A stretch of 64,000 nucleotides of DNA, from the NCBI GenBank assembly GCA_963575745.1, contig CAUYUJ010012069.1, positions 161,679 to 225,678 on the forward strand, written 5' to 3'. The DNA is from Prorocentrum cordatum. Taxonomy: Eukaryota > Sar > Dinophyceae > Prorocentrales > Prorocentraceae. Of the stretch, positions 1-11,864 are shown piece by piece. Both the position numbers and the translations under genes were made by a program. How positions within the stretch are numbered: position 1 is the first letter of the stretch; each line of letters begins with the position of its first letter. Under the pieces are notes generated by a model. The model did no database searches. It was not told the DNA's origin and saw only the letters and a program-made list of their open reading frames with translations.

Positions 1-2460
1 GTTCCTGGCCGCGGAGGTCGCCCGCCCACTTCCCTTGCATCCCCTGGAGTGGTTCGCCCACGCAGCCGGTCCAGTCGATCGCCTCGAGAGCCCCCCCGCT
101 CTGCGCCTGGGGCCGAGTCTCCGCCCTCGCTATGGCATCGGCCACCGGGGGGCAGCGCCCCTTGAACAGCGCCCAGGAGGGCTCGTCCAGGCAAGCGCCC
201 ACGCTGCCGAGGGTGAGCGCCCAGCGCCCCAGGTAGGCGGCGGCCGCCGCCTGCGCGGCCGAGGCGAGCCCGAGGCCCCCGTCGGCCAAACGGAGGGATC
301 ATTGCGCCCGCCGGTCTTCGTCGAGGGCGTCGCCCAGAAAGTCCCCCACAGACTGCGCGAAGGTTCTGTCGAGCCTGGCAAGCCAGCCCCCGTCCTCGTA
401 GTTTGCGCGGAGCAGGTGCGCGACGCAACCGTTGCTGTAGGTTTGAAGCAGCCAGAAACACTACCTCGCCCCGAGTCCGGCACCCCGGAGTTCGTTCCTG
501 GAGTCGGGTGATCAATCGCTCTGCGGCCCGCACTGCCTCGTCGCCGTCGGCCTGCCCGTGAACAGCGAGCCGCCCCAGCGGGTCGCCCGGCTCCACCCAG
601 GACGCGGTGGCCCCCAGACCGCGGAGAGTTGGCACCCGCAGCGCTTCGAGCTGGGGCGAAGGTTGCGTCGTTGGGTCGCGGGTCCACGCCGCGTTTTTGC
701 CTTCGTTGATGGCGGGTCCTGCTCGCGTGAGTTCCTCGACCGCTGTCTGCGCCGCTGCCCCCCCCAAGCGCCGTAGGAACCACCGCCACCACATCATCTA
801 AGTAGGAGAACGCCCGAGCAGTCGGCGCCGCGGCCCGCAGGCGAGCGTCGATGTTGGATAACGCCTTCGCCAGCCCCAAGGCGAAGTAGGCGGGCGAGAG
901 CGGGTAGCCCTGGTCGACCCCTTTCGCGGCTGGCACTGCTTGGGCCGAGCCGCTCGCCCCCCGCCAAAGGCGCGTGGTACCTGTGCCCAGCCGCGCGGCC
1001 GCCGCCTGGCACAGTTCGGGCAACCGCGCCGCGACTCCTGCGAAGATCTTCTCGCGCGCCATTGTGGTGAACGCGTTTGTGCCGTCGAGCGCTAAAACCA
1101 GTTTACCGGGCGAGTCTGCCGTCAGTGCCGCCACGGCCTTATGGACCTTTTCGCACCCAGCCTGTCGTCCCACAGCGGACTGGCGCGGCCCGCATGCCTG
1201 CGTGAGCTGCTCTCGAAACGCGTGGCACGCAGCCCTGGCAGCAATGCGCCGCAGCACAGACCCGCGCGCCACGGGTCGGGCCTTACCGTTGGGCTTTCGC
1301 AAGGCCACTAGGCGAGCCCCCAAGTTCGCCTTGAAAAAATCAGCCGGGCAGTCTCCGAGCAGAAACGCGACCGCCACGTGGCTGACGTGGTCGGCCGCTT
1401 CGCTGTCGGCCGCGGCAGTGGCCCAATGCTCAAACCGGGAGCCGTTGGGGCCCGGCCCCGAGCGCGCCGGGTAACGCTTCAGATTGCGGCGCACGGCGTC
1501 CACCAGGTCTGCTCGCGTCCCCGGTGACACTGGAAGGGGGGGCGGGCAGCCCCTCCGGCAGAGCGCCCTGCGGGAACAGGTCCGTGAAGGCGGCGTGCAC
1601 GTCTGGGCCAAGCAGCACCGCGCTCTGGCGAAGCACCACAGCCAGCGCCTTGCTCACCCAGCCGCCCCGCACTGACGAGCTGACTGCGCGGGCGTCCTCT
1701 GCGGGGGTGCTGCCCCGGGCTGTTTTGCGTGGGTCGTCCCGCGTGGTTGCCGCCGCTGCTCGCCAGAGACTGCCCCCTTCCAGGCGAGCCGGAGCCGCGC
1801 TGTGATCGTGGGGGACAGCGACCCCTTATGCTTCCGGCCTCCCCTCGTGGCCTGCGGGGCTGTCAGCACCAATCGGTCCATGAAGGTGAGGACTTTGCAG
1901 ACTCTGCTCTCCGCCGCGGCGTCGCCCGCTTTTTGAACACGGCAGATTTCCCGGCACACCGTTCCCCAGAAAATCGCAAGGCCGTGGTGCACATCGCGGG
2001 GTGTGCGCCCCAGTGTCGGGACCCAGTTCTCCAGTTCGTCGTGCCCCACCGTGTCTCACCAAGCCATGTTTCGGAGCTCCTCTTGCCTGCACCCGGTGTC
2101 GTGGATCGTTGGGTTCTGGTCCTCTGGTAGCTCGTCGAAGTACTCGTTGGCCTCCCCCGCGGGCAGGTTGGCATCTCCTGGGTCCGCGGCCCGTCGCCGT
2201 TGCCGTTTGGCCTGTCGAACTGTCTCAACGTATTCCGCTCTCGAAACCCCGCCCGGGTGATCACAGAACTCCTGGGCCTTGGTTTGGTCCTCTGGCTGGA
2301 GGCCGGCGAAGCCATCGAGGTTTGCCTGAGGACCCAGGCCGCCTTCGACGCAGCCGGCGTGGTACCGCCGCGGATTCGCCATGCTGGCGGCGCTGCGGAC
2401 TCGCAAATCGCCACTGGAAATGGGCCCCCCTGCGTGAGGAGGCGAAACATGTGCAAGAAA
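1..2460 (-). pseudogene. Degenerate LINE-type reverse transcriptase, cut by window edge
   Basis: Remnant of a non-LTR retrotransposon polyprotein. Read on the minus strand, one frame (about 1611 to 780) carries successive RT blocks: GPNGSRFEHW, a fingers block LRKPNGKARPVARGSVLRR, the substrate block GVDQGYPLSP and the catalytic box FSYLDD near 790-815. Just after YLDD the frame shifts; thumb and downstream sequence (LLQTYSNGCVAHLLRANY, then LADGGLGLASAAQAAAAAYL) continues in another frame toward position 1. Upstream pieces at 1430-1672, 1654-2049 and 2056-2460 read in yet other frames and look like the region N-terminal to the RT. Several frameshifts make it a pseudogene. The LADGGLGLxSA motif is typical of the C-terminal part of RLE-type or related LINEs. 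The family assignment is firm at the RT level and tentative at clade level. Confidence 0.85.
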
Positions 2461-3180
2461 CCCAGGTGCGCTTGGCATCAATGAGCCATGTTGTGACGTT
2501 GGACCCTTGGGCGGCCGGGTAGGCAGGCCAAGCCCACCCAGCCGCCCCCGGGATCCCAAGCTCTGCCAATCCTCCAGAAGCTCCTGCGTAGACCACGAGA
2601 AGGCTCCACAGCCTGCACTCCCACAGTGGCTGGTGGACCCCGGTGGCCCATGCGAAAAAAAACCCTGCTCCAACTGCTGTTCGCCACACGCTACGGTGGT
2701 CCACGACAGCCTGCCATGCCATGGCTGGCACCAGGAAGCCCCAGGTCAGGCCACACGTTCCCCAGCCCCCGAAACCCCCCCACATCAGGGCTGAAGCACC
2801 CGCGACCCGAATCCACACTGCTGGGTGGGAGATCGCACTCAGCGCCACAAGCTTGGTCGGCAAACCGCCTCCACGCCAAAGAAGATCTTATCCAGGCACG
2901 CGTCCGCCCAGGCAGGCGCCTGGGGCCCGGGACGCGCCGAGTCTCGACGGCGCTGCCCCCGACCCTTCTCCCCGGCCACTTGCGCTGAGGGCGCGACTGC
3001 GGAGGTGATGTAAGTAGAACAGTTCCCTAGAAGACGTGAAGACTCCGGCTGGGCTGTCGGGGCGGCACCTCGCGCGCGCCACGGTCGCATGGAAACCGTG
3101 CTGCCGGCCGCCGATGGGCGCCGTGCCGCGCACCGCGGATGCGAAAGGCGGCGGGTTCGTAGCGGCCGCACTGCTCGCCG
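2461..3180. other. No gene recognised
   Basis: Overlapping open frames exist on both strands (for example a 200-codon minus frame at 2261-2863 with Trp/Ala-rich composition), but none has a recognisable motif. This may be the 5' flank of the LINE remnant. Confidence 0.4.
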
Positions 3181-3186
3181 CCGTGC

Positions 3187-4348
3187 CGAACGTAGAGGTG
3201 CTGCTGGGGCCCCTCGAGGATGTCGACATCAAAAGGCTGCTGCGCTCTGCCGTGCTCGTCCCAGTTGTGCTGCTGCTGGAGGTAATGCTGGGGCCCCTCC
3301 CGGATGTAGGCATCAAAAGGCTACTGCTCTCTGTCGTGCTCGTCCCAGTCGTGCTGCTCCCAGAGGTGCTGCTGGGGCCCCTCGCGAATGTCGACATCAA
3401 TGGGCTGCTGTTGTCTGCCGTGCTCGTCCCAGTCGTCCTGCTCCTGGAGGTGCTGCTGGGGCCACTCGCGGATGTCAACATCAAAGGGCTGCTGCTCTCT
3501 CCCGTGCTCGTCCCAGTCGTGCTGCTCCCGGAGGTTCTGCTGGGGCCTCCCCTCGCGGATGTCGGCATCAAAGGGCTGCTACTCTCTGCCGTGCTGCTGG
3601 GGCCCCTCGCGGAAGTCGACATCGGCGGAAGTCGGCCCGGTCGAGCTGCCTCTGGAGGTGCTGCTGGGGCCCCTCGCGAATGTTGACATCAACGGCCTGC
3701 TGCTCTCTGCCATGCTCGTCCTGGTCGTGCTGCTCCTGGAGCTGCTGCTGGGGCCCCTCGCGGATGTCAACATCAAAAGGCTGCTGCTCTCTGCCTTGCT
3801 CCTCCCGGTCGTGCTCCCAGAGGTGCTGCTACGGCCACTCGCGGATGTCAACATCAACGGCCTGCTGCTCTCTCCCGTGCTCGTCCCAATCGTCCTGCTC
3901 CCGGAGGTGCTGCTGGGGCCCCTCGCGGATGTCAACATCAAAAGGCTGCTGCTCTCTCCCGTGCTCGTCCCAGTCGTGCTGCTCCCGGAGGTGCTGCTGG
4001 GGCCTCCCCTCGGGGATGTCGGCATCAAAGGGCTGCTACTCTCTGCCGTGATGCTGGGGCCCCTCGCGGAAGTCGACATCGAAGGGCTGTTACGCTGTGC
4101 TGTGCTCGGCCCGGTCGAGCTGCCTCTGGAGGTGCTGCTGGTCCCCCTCGCGTATGTTGACATCAAAGGACTGCTGCTCTCTGCCATACTCGTCCTGGTC
4201 GTGCTGCTCCTGGAGCTGCTGCTGGGGCCCCTCGCGGATGTCAACATCAAAAGGCTGCTGCTCTGCCGTGCTCGTCCTGGTCGTGCTGCTCCCGGAGGTG
4301 CTGCTGGGGCCTCCCCTCGCGGATGTCAACATCAACATCAAAAGGCTG
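3187..4348. repeat. 84-bp tandem repeat, about 13 units
   Basis: A unit of 84 bp (28 codons) built around CTCGCGGATGTCAACATC, CTGCTGCTCTCT and GTGCTCGTCCCAGTCGTG recurs across the interval. At least one unit is shortened near 3590-3640. Because the period is a multiple of three, frames stay open on both strands. The plus frame gives a hydrophobic repeat (LLGPLADVNIKxLLLS); one minus frame gives a Gln/Asp/Glu-rich repeat (FDVDIREGPQQHL). No start, stop or conserved domain singles out either frame, so this is called a repeat and not a gene. Confidence 0.85.
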
Positions 4349-4404
4349 CTGCTCCCTGCTCCGTGCTACCGTGCTCATTTTGTGCCACCGTGCTCCTCCG
4401 TGCT

Positions 4405-4700
4405 CATCCGTGCTCCTCCTCCTCCTCCTCCTCCTCCTCCTCCTCCTCCTCCTCCTCCTCCTCCCCTTCCCCCTCCCCCTCCTCCTCCTCCTCCTCCTCC
4501 TCCTCCTCCCCCTCCTCCTGCGCCGCCTGCCGCCTCCTCCTGCCGCCTCCTCCTGCCGTGTCTTCCTGCCGTTTCCTCCTGCCGCCTTCTCCTGCCGCCT
4601 CTTCATGCCTCCCGTCCTCCTCCTCTGTCTCCTCCTCTGTCTCCTTCTCTGCCTCCTCCTCCTCCTCCTCCGTCCTCCTCTTCTCTTGCCTCCTCCTGAG
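4405..4700. repeat. (CCT)n microsatellite and related CTCCTGCCG repeats
   Basis: Nearly pure CCT triplets from about 4405 to 4520, then imperfect TCCTGCCGCC and TCCTCCTCTGTC units. Confidence 0.9.
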
Positions 4701-4919
4701 CCCATCCCCCCTGACGTTGCCTCTGATGTCGTGGTCGACCGACGGCGTCGACGACGGCGGCGGTTGGTGCCGACGACGGCGGCGGCCAGCGGCGACCTGG
4801 CACGCCTCGGGCCGCGCGGCACGGGCAGGACGGCGGACACCGCGCGGCCGCCGCCGCGGGACTGCTGGGGACGGCGACGCCGGCCGGCGGACTTTTGGCG
4901 GGGGGAGCTGTCATACCTC

Positions 4920-5060
4920 CGTCCAGGCTCCCTCCCTCGTCCCTCTCGCCTCGTCCCTCGTCCCTCTCTCCTCGTCCCTCCCTCCTCTTCCTCGTCCCTC
5001 CCTCGTCCCTATATCCTCGTCCCTGCTCATCCCCCCCTCGTCCCTCGTCTGGTCCGTCAT
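4920..5060. repeat. CCCTCGT-type short tandem repeat
   Basis: Irregular repetition of CCCTCGTCCCTC and CTCCTCGTCCCT; low complexity with no coding signal. Confidence 0.75.
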
Positions 5061-5789
5061 AGTGCCTCCCTCCTCCCTCGTTTCGTTTCGTTCGAGGTGG
5101 TGCCGCAGCCCTGCACGCCGAGGCGCGTGCCCACGGCGTCCGGATTGCCCGCTCTCTTGGGCCGTCATGGGAACTGACTGGAACGCCCTCAGGCTTTTCT
5201 AGGGCTTTCTGGGGACCGTACCACCTGGGACGCATGTCGGGGCACTCCGAAGCCATGTCGCGCGCTACCAGATTTAGGTGGGGACGAACCAAGAGTCGTC
5301 TGGGAACCGAAGACGGCGTCGCCACCCGACCGGAACCGCCGAGGCAACGCCGTTCACCGCCGGGCCTGAAGAAACAGGCTGCCCGTCTCGAGCGCTCGTG
5401 CTTTACCTGCACTGAGGCGAAAAGACCGCCACGGGAGAGCGCCAATCCGCTGGGGATGGGTGGGGCGTTTCTTCTGCCACGTCCCGTCGGACTGTGAGCG
5501 TGTCGCCCGGGTCCCCCCGCTATGACTGGGCACATTCGCGGGACCCGCTCTGCGAATTGGCCTCAACGCGTGCGCGTCGACATCGGTTGCGTCACGCCTC
5601 CTCCACGACCACACTGAGAGGCCCGCCCCCCACCTCATCTCAACGAACATTCACGACGCCTCGCCCCCAAGAGGCCCCATGTGGACCTCAAGAGGCCAAC
5701 GAGACTCCCCAAGAGGCTTCGATACGGTCCCGTGGAAGCTTCAAAACTGCGTCCACGAGGCACCCGAAAGACTTCCCACGAGATCCCAA
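5061..5789. other. No gene recognised
   Basis: GC-rich sequence with degenerate CCCAAGAGGCC motifs at 5660-5740. These are the reverse complement of the CTTGGGGCCTCTTG motifs seen at 31-37 kb. No coding or RNA gene seen. Confidence 0.4.
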
Positions 5790-7082
5790 CGAACATCGAA
5801 CTAGCGCGCGCGAAGCCCGTTTGGTCGCATTCTCTGAAATTGATGAACAAATCGCAAGAACGCGCGCGCACGTTTGTTTTGAAAATCCGTGTTGCGAAAC
5901 CACGTGTGTTGTATACGTGTTTGGACATTGGATTTCGAAATCATTCCGGTACCGACGGTGTTTTCAAGGAGCCCGGCACGCGCGCGCGGCGAAACGCGCG
6001 TGTGCACTTCGTCCCATATGTTGCAACATATTCTTGAAAACGTATGATTTTCTATAAACGAATGCGCGCAAAAAATATGTGTTGCAAAGGATGGCGGGGG
6101 GGTCGAAACCGGCTCGGCTGGGATGGGGCAAAACCGCATGAAAAGTGCAACGCGAAAAAGTGCGCCTATAAAGCCTAAGTCTATTATATCTTTGAAAAAG
6201 AGAATTGATCTTGACAAACGAGTGGACACATCCCATGCCCATGCAAACATCCCGCCCGCCCGCCCGCAACTTGGTTTGCAAAACCCACGCGGTGGCGATT
6301 GCGATGCATGCTTGGCGATGGCTGGTGCATTTCTGCGGCCGCGCCACCCCTAGCACGCGAGCGCAGCGGTCAACTAGTTTGGCGCCGCCGACGCGGCCGC
6401 AGTGGCGCTGGCCGCCGGTCGCGTCCCAGCGGGCACTTCACTGCGAGTCGGCGACGTGGGCGGGCGCGGCGTCGTGGCATCGTGGCAACGCCGACTACTG
6501 TAGACGCGATGATGATAGAAACCATGATGGTGGCAATGTTCGCACCGACGAGGGCGCGGCCAGTGCGGGCGCCGATGCTGATCACGCCGACGACGATGAC
6601 GGCGCCCTCGCGTCGGTGATGATAGTATCGAAAAGAGTTCGACATGTGCGCGCGGCCGACGCGCGAGAGTTGCCCGCGCGGCATCATGCGGCGCGGATCG
6701 CGCCCCCCCAACGCGCGCACGGGCCCGCGATTGATGTCGGCATGCGGCGCCAGAGGCCCATTTGGCATAATCCCACGAATATGTTGAAAACCCTATGGTT
6801 TCCTCAAGAATTCGCGCGGGCGTGCGCGCAAGTTTTTTGGGGAAAACGGACGTTGCGAATTCGTGTGTTCTTGTGTGTTGTTTGGGCATTCGGTGTTGAC
6901 GCCGCTGCGCAACCGAAGGTTTTTGAAGAATTAAAGCATGCGCGCGCGACGCCGCGCGCGCGCACTTCGCTGCATGTTGCGCATGGGATTCTCGCGACGG
7001 CACGCGCGCGAGGGCGTTCTAGCGATTTCGACATGCGCGCGCGAAGCCCGCTTGGTGGCATTTCTGGAAACAGTTGAAAAAC
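5790..7082 (+). repeat. Macrosatellite unit 1 (about 1.3-1.4 kb), interrupted at its right end
   Basis: This unit has the order seen in later units: GTTGCGAAACC, then ACCGAAGG, then a CG-rich palindrome around CATGCGCGCGCG, then a GATGGCGGGGGG landmark at about 6090. It continues with AAAAAGTGC and a CATCCCxCCC...CGCAACTTGG block at about 6245-6275, a NotI-rich block, a short GAC/GAT-rich stretch at 6500-6610, and a second palindrome module at about 6840-7080. It stops at 7082 in GTTGAAAAAC, where the copia element begins; the unit resumes at 13414-13419 with CGATGGTTT. Confidence 0.8.
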
Positions 7083-7328
7083 TGCGCGGGTACGAAACTC
7101 GCGGGAGCGAGCGCAGATGGGAGGAAGGCAGAGGGGCGCTCTTCTCCTCCGCGCTCGGATGCTTGAACCAAGCGGTTTCGGTATCGCAAGCGCTGGCACT
7201 GCTGATACGGATGCGGCGGGGACCGACTTGTGGTGTGAGCTGTGTCCCGGATTGTGCCCGCATGCTGCTACGCTACGCTACGCGCAGACTTACATCAGGC
7301 TCGCTACCAACACTTCCCTAAGCTATGT
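7083..7328 (-). repeat. Copia 3' LTR (left copy)
   Basis: About 246 bp matching 13155-13404 at roughly 90 percent by eye, with a few short indels. It begins TGCGCG (plus strand) and ends CTAAGCTATGT, after which the two copies diverge. Because the internal genes read on the minus strand, this is the 3' LTR. Confidence 0.8.
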
Positions 7329-7759
7329 GCGGCGCGGGACAATCGCCGAGCACTGCCTTCTCTCACTACACTAGAATGAGTCCCGGGCGCGGGGAACCTC
7401 CCGTCAGCCCAGACCGCGGTCTCGCAAGGCCTCATCGGCTGGAGCAGCAGCGCGCCGCCTCCGCCGGCTCACCGCGCCTTCTGGTGCAAGACCTCCGAAG
7501 GCTCATCCATCGCAACGCGATGAGGTCTCCTGCAGCCTCATCTCTGGGCTGCGTTCTGGCCGCCTCCCCGAGGCAGATCCGCCGTCGCGGCCTGGGGCCG
7601 CAGACGCGGGCGCTGTCGCGGGGCGTCCGCTGACCAGCGGCCCAGGCGCGGGGCTAACCGCAGCCTGGGCAACGGCCGCCTCAGCCATGGCTGTTTCAAG
7701 GCGGCGGCAGGGCCTCAGGCCCACTGTCACGAAGTGGACGCATAAATGCACGGCGCCTG

Positions 7760-8398
7760 TCACCGCGCCCCCTGCGTCTCAGGCGTCGCTGCCAGATCCG
7801 CCGGCGCCGCCGAGAATCGCCGGCAGGTGGGCTTCGCCGGCGGGGGCCTCTTCGCGAGCTCCTGGCGCCTCTTCGGCTCGAGAGCCTTCGCCCCCAGGTC
7901 GGCGACGTTGGTCTCGCCGGGGATCTTCTTCAAGGTGATCTGGTTTTCCTGGGCGGCGTCTTGGACCCAAAGCCATCGCGCCGCGATATGGTGGGTCTTC
8001 CCCGCGCCGCTCCTCGAGCTGTTGCCGATGGCGACGCTGGCGGCGCTGCCGACTGTCACCGACCGCGCCGTTGCGGCGCCGCGCATGTCCGCGATATTCT
8101 TGAAGAGGCTCTGTGTCATAATGCCTCTGGCCGCGCCAACGACGGTGCCGCAAAACTCGGCCTCCGCGCTGGAGAGGGCGCGGGCCTGGTCCGCCACGAC
8201 CCAGGACTCGATCAAATGCGAGCCGACAATCTCGCAACCCGCATGGGTCGAATAACAATCCGGCTCCTCCGCCCAATTGCTGTCGACTGGGATCCAGGAG
8301 CCGCCTGCCTCCGGCACGTGCTTGAAGAAGAGCGCCAGGAAGGGGCATCCTTTGAGGTGCCGCGCGCAGCGGACGAGGCGTAGACATATGCTCGCCAA
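7760..8398 (-). pseudogene. Copia RNase H domain (copia 1)
   Basis: The minus frame shows WIPVDSNWAEEPDCYSTHAG with the first catalytic Asp, then ALSSAEAEF (the copia SSAEAE box with the catalytic Glu), and HHIAARWLWVQDAAQ followed by KKIPGETNVADLGAKAL, the usual end of copia polyproteins. The key acidic residues are kept. The frame is offset from the preceding RT frame, so a frameshift near 8390 separates them. In life this domain degrades the RNA strand of the RNA:DNA hybrid during cDNA synthesis. Confidence 0.85.
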
Positions 8399-9510
8399 GC
8401 TCCTTGGCCGAGTACTGGATGTCGAAGCGGCCGGGCGACGCGTAGAGCGCGCGACCAGTGTCGCTGCGATGCTTGGTCTGCGCCTCGCCGTCGAGCTCGT
8501 CCGGATCGCCCCTGCCGATGTGCTTGCTGCATGGGCCCCCCTGGGGCTTCGCCTTGAGCTTGCCCGTGCTCTCCAACAACATCATTGCGCGCTTTGGGTC
8601 CTCGTTCCACTCGCAACCAAGCCCAAGCAGGTAGCATTTGCAATGTTTAAAGGAACGGCCCATTAAAGTACAGCCCGGCCCGACGCGAGGGAGAACCTTG
8701 ATGTTGAAAAGCAAGCTGATCATGGCGCCAAGGTGTTCGATGCCTTTGCTCTCCGCCTCGGCGATGATGTCGTCGCCCCACAGACTAGCCAAGGAGTCGT
8801 GCTGCTTCGCGTAGAAGATCTGGCGGCTGGTCTTCAATGCCTGGTAGCCGCGCTGGTCGAATACCTTCGCCATAAACTCGAGGAACAACTGGGGCGCGCG
8901 GCGTGTCCCATGCATGGCCTTCAGCATCTGCCACGCCATCCCTGAGTCCTCCTCGCCTCTAGGTGGGATGACCGTGATCGGCTCGTCTAGCGGCAGGTCG
9001 GCGTGCCAAAATGCCGCCGCGATGTCGTAGAGCCCCAGCACCCTGGTCCAGTCGTTGGAATCATGGCGTCTTATCGAGGCAGCCCGCGAGACGATCAACT
9101 TGATGAACTTGAGCGGGGGCGTCGCCGTGTGCGTGTCCAAACGATCGCGCATGTTGAACTCCCTGGCCGCGCAACGTGAACGCGCGGCGGCCTCGCCGTC
9201 CTGCGCGCTTCTCGTCGAGCCATATGCTGCGCACCTCCTTGCCCCTGGCGTTCTTCGTCGGCGCGCGCTCGAAGAGGCGCCTATCCATCGTGTTCTGGCG
9301 CTCCCGTGCGCGGCCTGCGCGCGCAAGCTCGGGGTCGAGCACCTCGCCGGTCTTGTGGTCCTCGACGTCCTGCGCGTCGATATCTGGCGTCGCCACGTAG
9401 GCCGCCGGCGTCGCGATGCCCCTGGCCCCCGCGTGGGGCGGCTGGCCACAAACGCGCAGAACGCCGATCGCGCGCCTCCTCGAAGATGCGGGGCCGCTGA
9501 CATCAGCGCC
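8390..9510 (-). pseudogene. Copia reverse transcriptase (copia 1)
   Basis: The minus frame contains FNMRDRLDTHTATPPLKFIKLIVSR, VLGLYDIAAAFWHADL (first catalytic Asp in the copia DV/DI-x-x-AF box), AMHGTRRAPQLF and SLWGDDIIAEAE (GDD in the catalytic loop). C-terminal connection sequence (SPGRFDIQYSAKELGEHM) precedes the RNase H frame. The N-terminal part (9500-9780) is spread over two frames (SFQEKVELFERGGADVSG and RQNTMDRRLFERAPTK). Composition and motifs fit the copia clade common in dinoflagellates. Confidence 0.85.
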
Positions 9511-10052
9511 GCCCCTCTCGAAGAGCTCGACCTTCTCCTGGAAGCTCAGGCCCCCCCCCCTCGCGGTTCGCCGCGACACTCCCAGCCTCCATCTCCGCCT
9601 CCACGACGGGGCCGCGGGTTGCCGGTGCCAGCCCTGGTGGAGAGGCAGGGGCCGCATCCTCGACAGGAGCTGCCATCTCAGCGTCGGGGGCGGCTCCAGC
9701 GGGCGCCGGGAGCCCTGGGGGAGCTTCGACTTGAGGTCTGGGTGCCGCCGGCCGCGGCGCCTCCACGAAGGCCGCCGGAGCTGCGGCACTACTGCTCGCT
9801 AGTGCCTCATCCTCCTTCCCCCAGGCTGTCAAGAAGCGAGCCTTGCATGCGTCGCCGTGCCCCGTCGCGCACCCGGCGCAGCCGGGGCATTCTGGGGCGA
9901 GGCCATACTTGTCGAGGTAGGCCTTCGCGATGCAGCGCGACGGCCGGGGCGCCGGGGTCTTGGCGCCCAGGCGCGGGAGCCGCGGGGTGCGCAGCGCCTT
10001 GTCCAGCATCTTCCTGTTCCACCGTTTGCCCTCGGCCTTGCGGCGGGCAGAT

Positions 10053-10729
10053 CTAGCCAGTAGCAGCTAGGCGCACCTCGCCACCGAACACGATGTTGTG
10101 CTCGTCGGTCTTCCAACTTTTACCCGATATACATGGTCCAGCGCTTGTCCAGGGACGAGAGACGAGAGGCGTCGGGGGTCCGATGCCACGGGCGCTCCCC
10201 GAAGAGGGCAATCTTGCCGTCCTATGGCCGGCCATTCAACCTCTCGTAGGCTGCCCGGCCGTCCGCGCGCACGCGGCACATGCAAATGCACCAGCCGCAG
10301 TGCCGCGCAAGCCAGGGCACCAGCAGGTGACCAGTGTGGAGCTCGACCTTGGCCTCGCCCCCCAGGTGCAGCACCGTGGCCCCCGGCAGGTTCTTCACTT
10401 CCTTGTTCGTATTCTCTACGGCGCCCATGGACTCAGGGGAGTACCGGGGCTTCATATCCAAAACGGTTGGGGTCCGCACGCCCGATGCGGATCGCCAACG
10501 CCAGCGCCTTGATGGCGGGCTCGCCGTCGACCCTCAAAACTATGGCCCACCTACTCCAGTAGCCGAGGTACTCGATGACGCTGCGGATCGCGTGCTCGAT
10601 GGGGCCCTTCTCGCCCGCCACCAGCGGCAGCACCGCCCCGAACTCCTGGTCGTAAACGTTCAAGATCGTCATCATATCGAACGGGGGGTCGGGCACGAAC
10701 GTGTAGTCCATCACCGCAATGGGCTTCAA
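10053..10729 (-). pseudogene. Copia integrase (copia 1)
   Basis: DDE integrase core split over two frames. The first has MDYTFVPDPP and LRVDGEPAIKAL, giving the two catalytic Asp positions. The second (10479 onward) has YSPESMGAVENTNKEVK with the catalytic Glu. Downstream text (VYRVKVGRP, 10067-10291) is a further frame. It would insert element cDNA into chromosomal DNA. It lies between protease and RT as expected for Ty1/copia. Confidence 0.75.
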
Positions 10730-11535
10730 AGGAATCGTAACGGGTGCGCGCGTCCGATGATGGGGATCGTCAGAGGCCGCAGCTCGCTTTCAGTAGCTGC
10801 ACCATGACCTAAACGGGATGCGGGGGTCAAGTAGTGCTCCTCCTTCTCGTGATCCGAAAAGGCCGAAAGGGACCTTCGCGGATCGGTGCGGCTTCGCCTC
10901 CTCAGAGGCGCCCAGGGGAGCAGGAACGCGTCGTAACGCCTCCTTTGGGGTCGCAGGAGGCGCACGGGGCCAGTCGCAGCGTCCGCCGCCGCGGGGCTTA
11001 CCGCAGGCGCGGGCCGCACCTCCTCCGCAGTCGCGGGCTCATCCGCAGACGCGGGATCTCCTACCTCGATGGCCGCTGGGGCGCGCGCCGCACGGATGCC
11101 CCGGGCCTGCCGCCGGAGCCTCAGCCACGGCGCGTCCGACTGCATGACAAGGTCGACGCAGCCTCCACGAGCCGCATGGAGCATCTCACGCTCCGGAGCG
11201 ATGACGACAGTCGCCCCTCCGCGTCGCAGGGCGGAGGCCGAGAGGGTCAGGCAGTTGACGTTCGTCACGTTCCACGTGATGGCCAGCTCCTCCCCGTTGT
11301 CCGGCGCGTAGGTGATGTTCTTGATGCCGTAGTTGATGATGGGCTCACTCGTGGCACTCACCCTGGGACGAAGATCCCTACGAGGAGGCAGCAGAGGAAC
11401 ATCCGGGGCATAGTCTACAGGGCACGCCACGACGCCCGACCCAGAGTCCAGCAGGGCGAGCTCGACACCACCATGACCAATCGCAGCAATCATGCCAGCA
11501 GGCTGTATCATGCGGGTCGTCAGTGGATCGTCCAC
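10726..11535 (-). pseudogene. Copia aspartic protease region (copia 1)
   Basis: The 269-codon minus frame starts MDDPLTTRMIQPAGMIAAIG and has LALLDSGSGVVACP, the retropepsin active-site D-S-G with hydrophobic flanks. After about residue 150 it becomes Ala/Pro-rich linker toward the integrase. It sits between gag and integrase. An upstream frame break separates it from gag. Confidence 0.7.
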
Positions 11536-11626
11536 GGCTCGTCCTGAGAGGAGCTGTACGTTGCGCTGTGGCCTTGGGGAATGCCTGCTGGCGGCGCGGG
11601 TAGAGGCGGCGGCACGGGGCCCAGAC

Positions 11627-11812
11627 CTATGACGACGGCGCCTGGGGGGTGAATGGAATGCCCTGCGCTGGAGGCGCTTCCCCCTGAGCTGGGCACCACA
11701 TGGGCTGGGCGATCGTCGGGTACGCCGCGTTCATGGGCATCGGCGCGCCCAGCGCGGGCAGGGCCAACAGTGTGCTGGCACCGCTGCTTCCTGCTGCCCC
11801 TGTCACTGCTCT

Positions 11813-11864
<52 letters not shown>

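Noticed and set aside
3388-5202. 604-codon plus-strand open frame over the 84-bp repeat
   Set aside because: The frame is open because the period is a multiple of three and the DNA is GC-rich. It switches into CCT-encoded Ser/Pro runs and has no domain.
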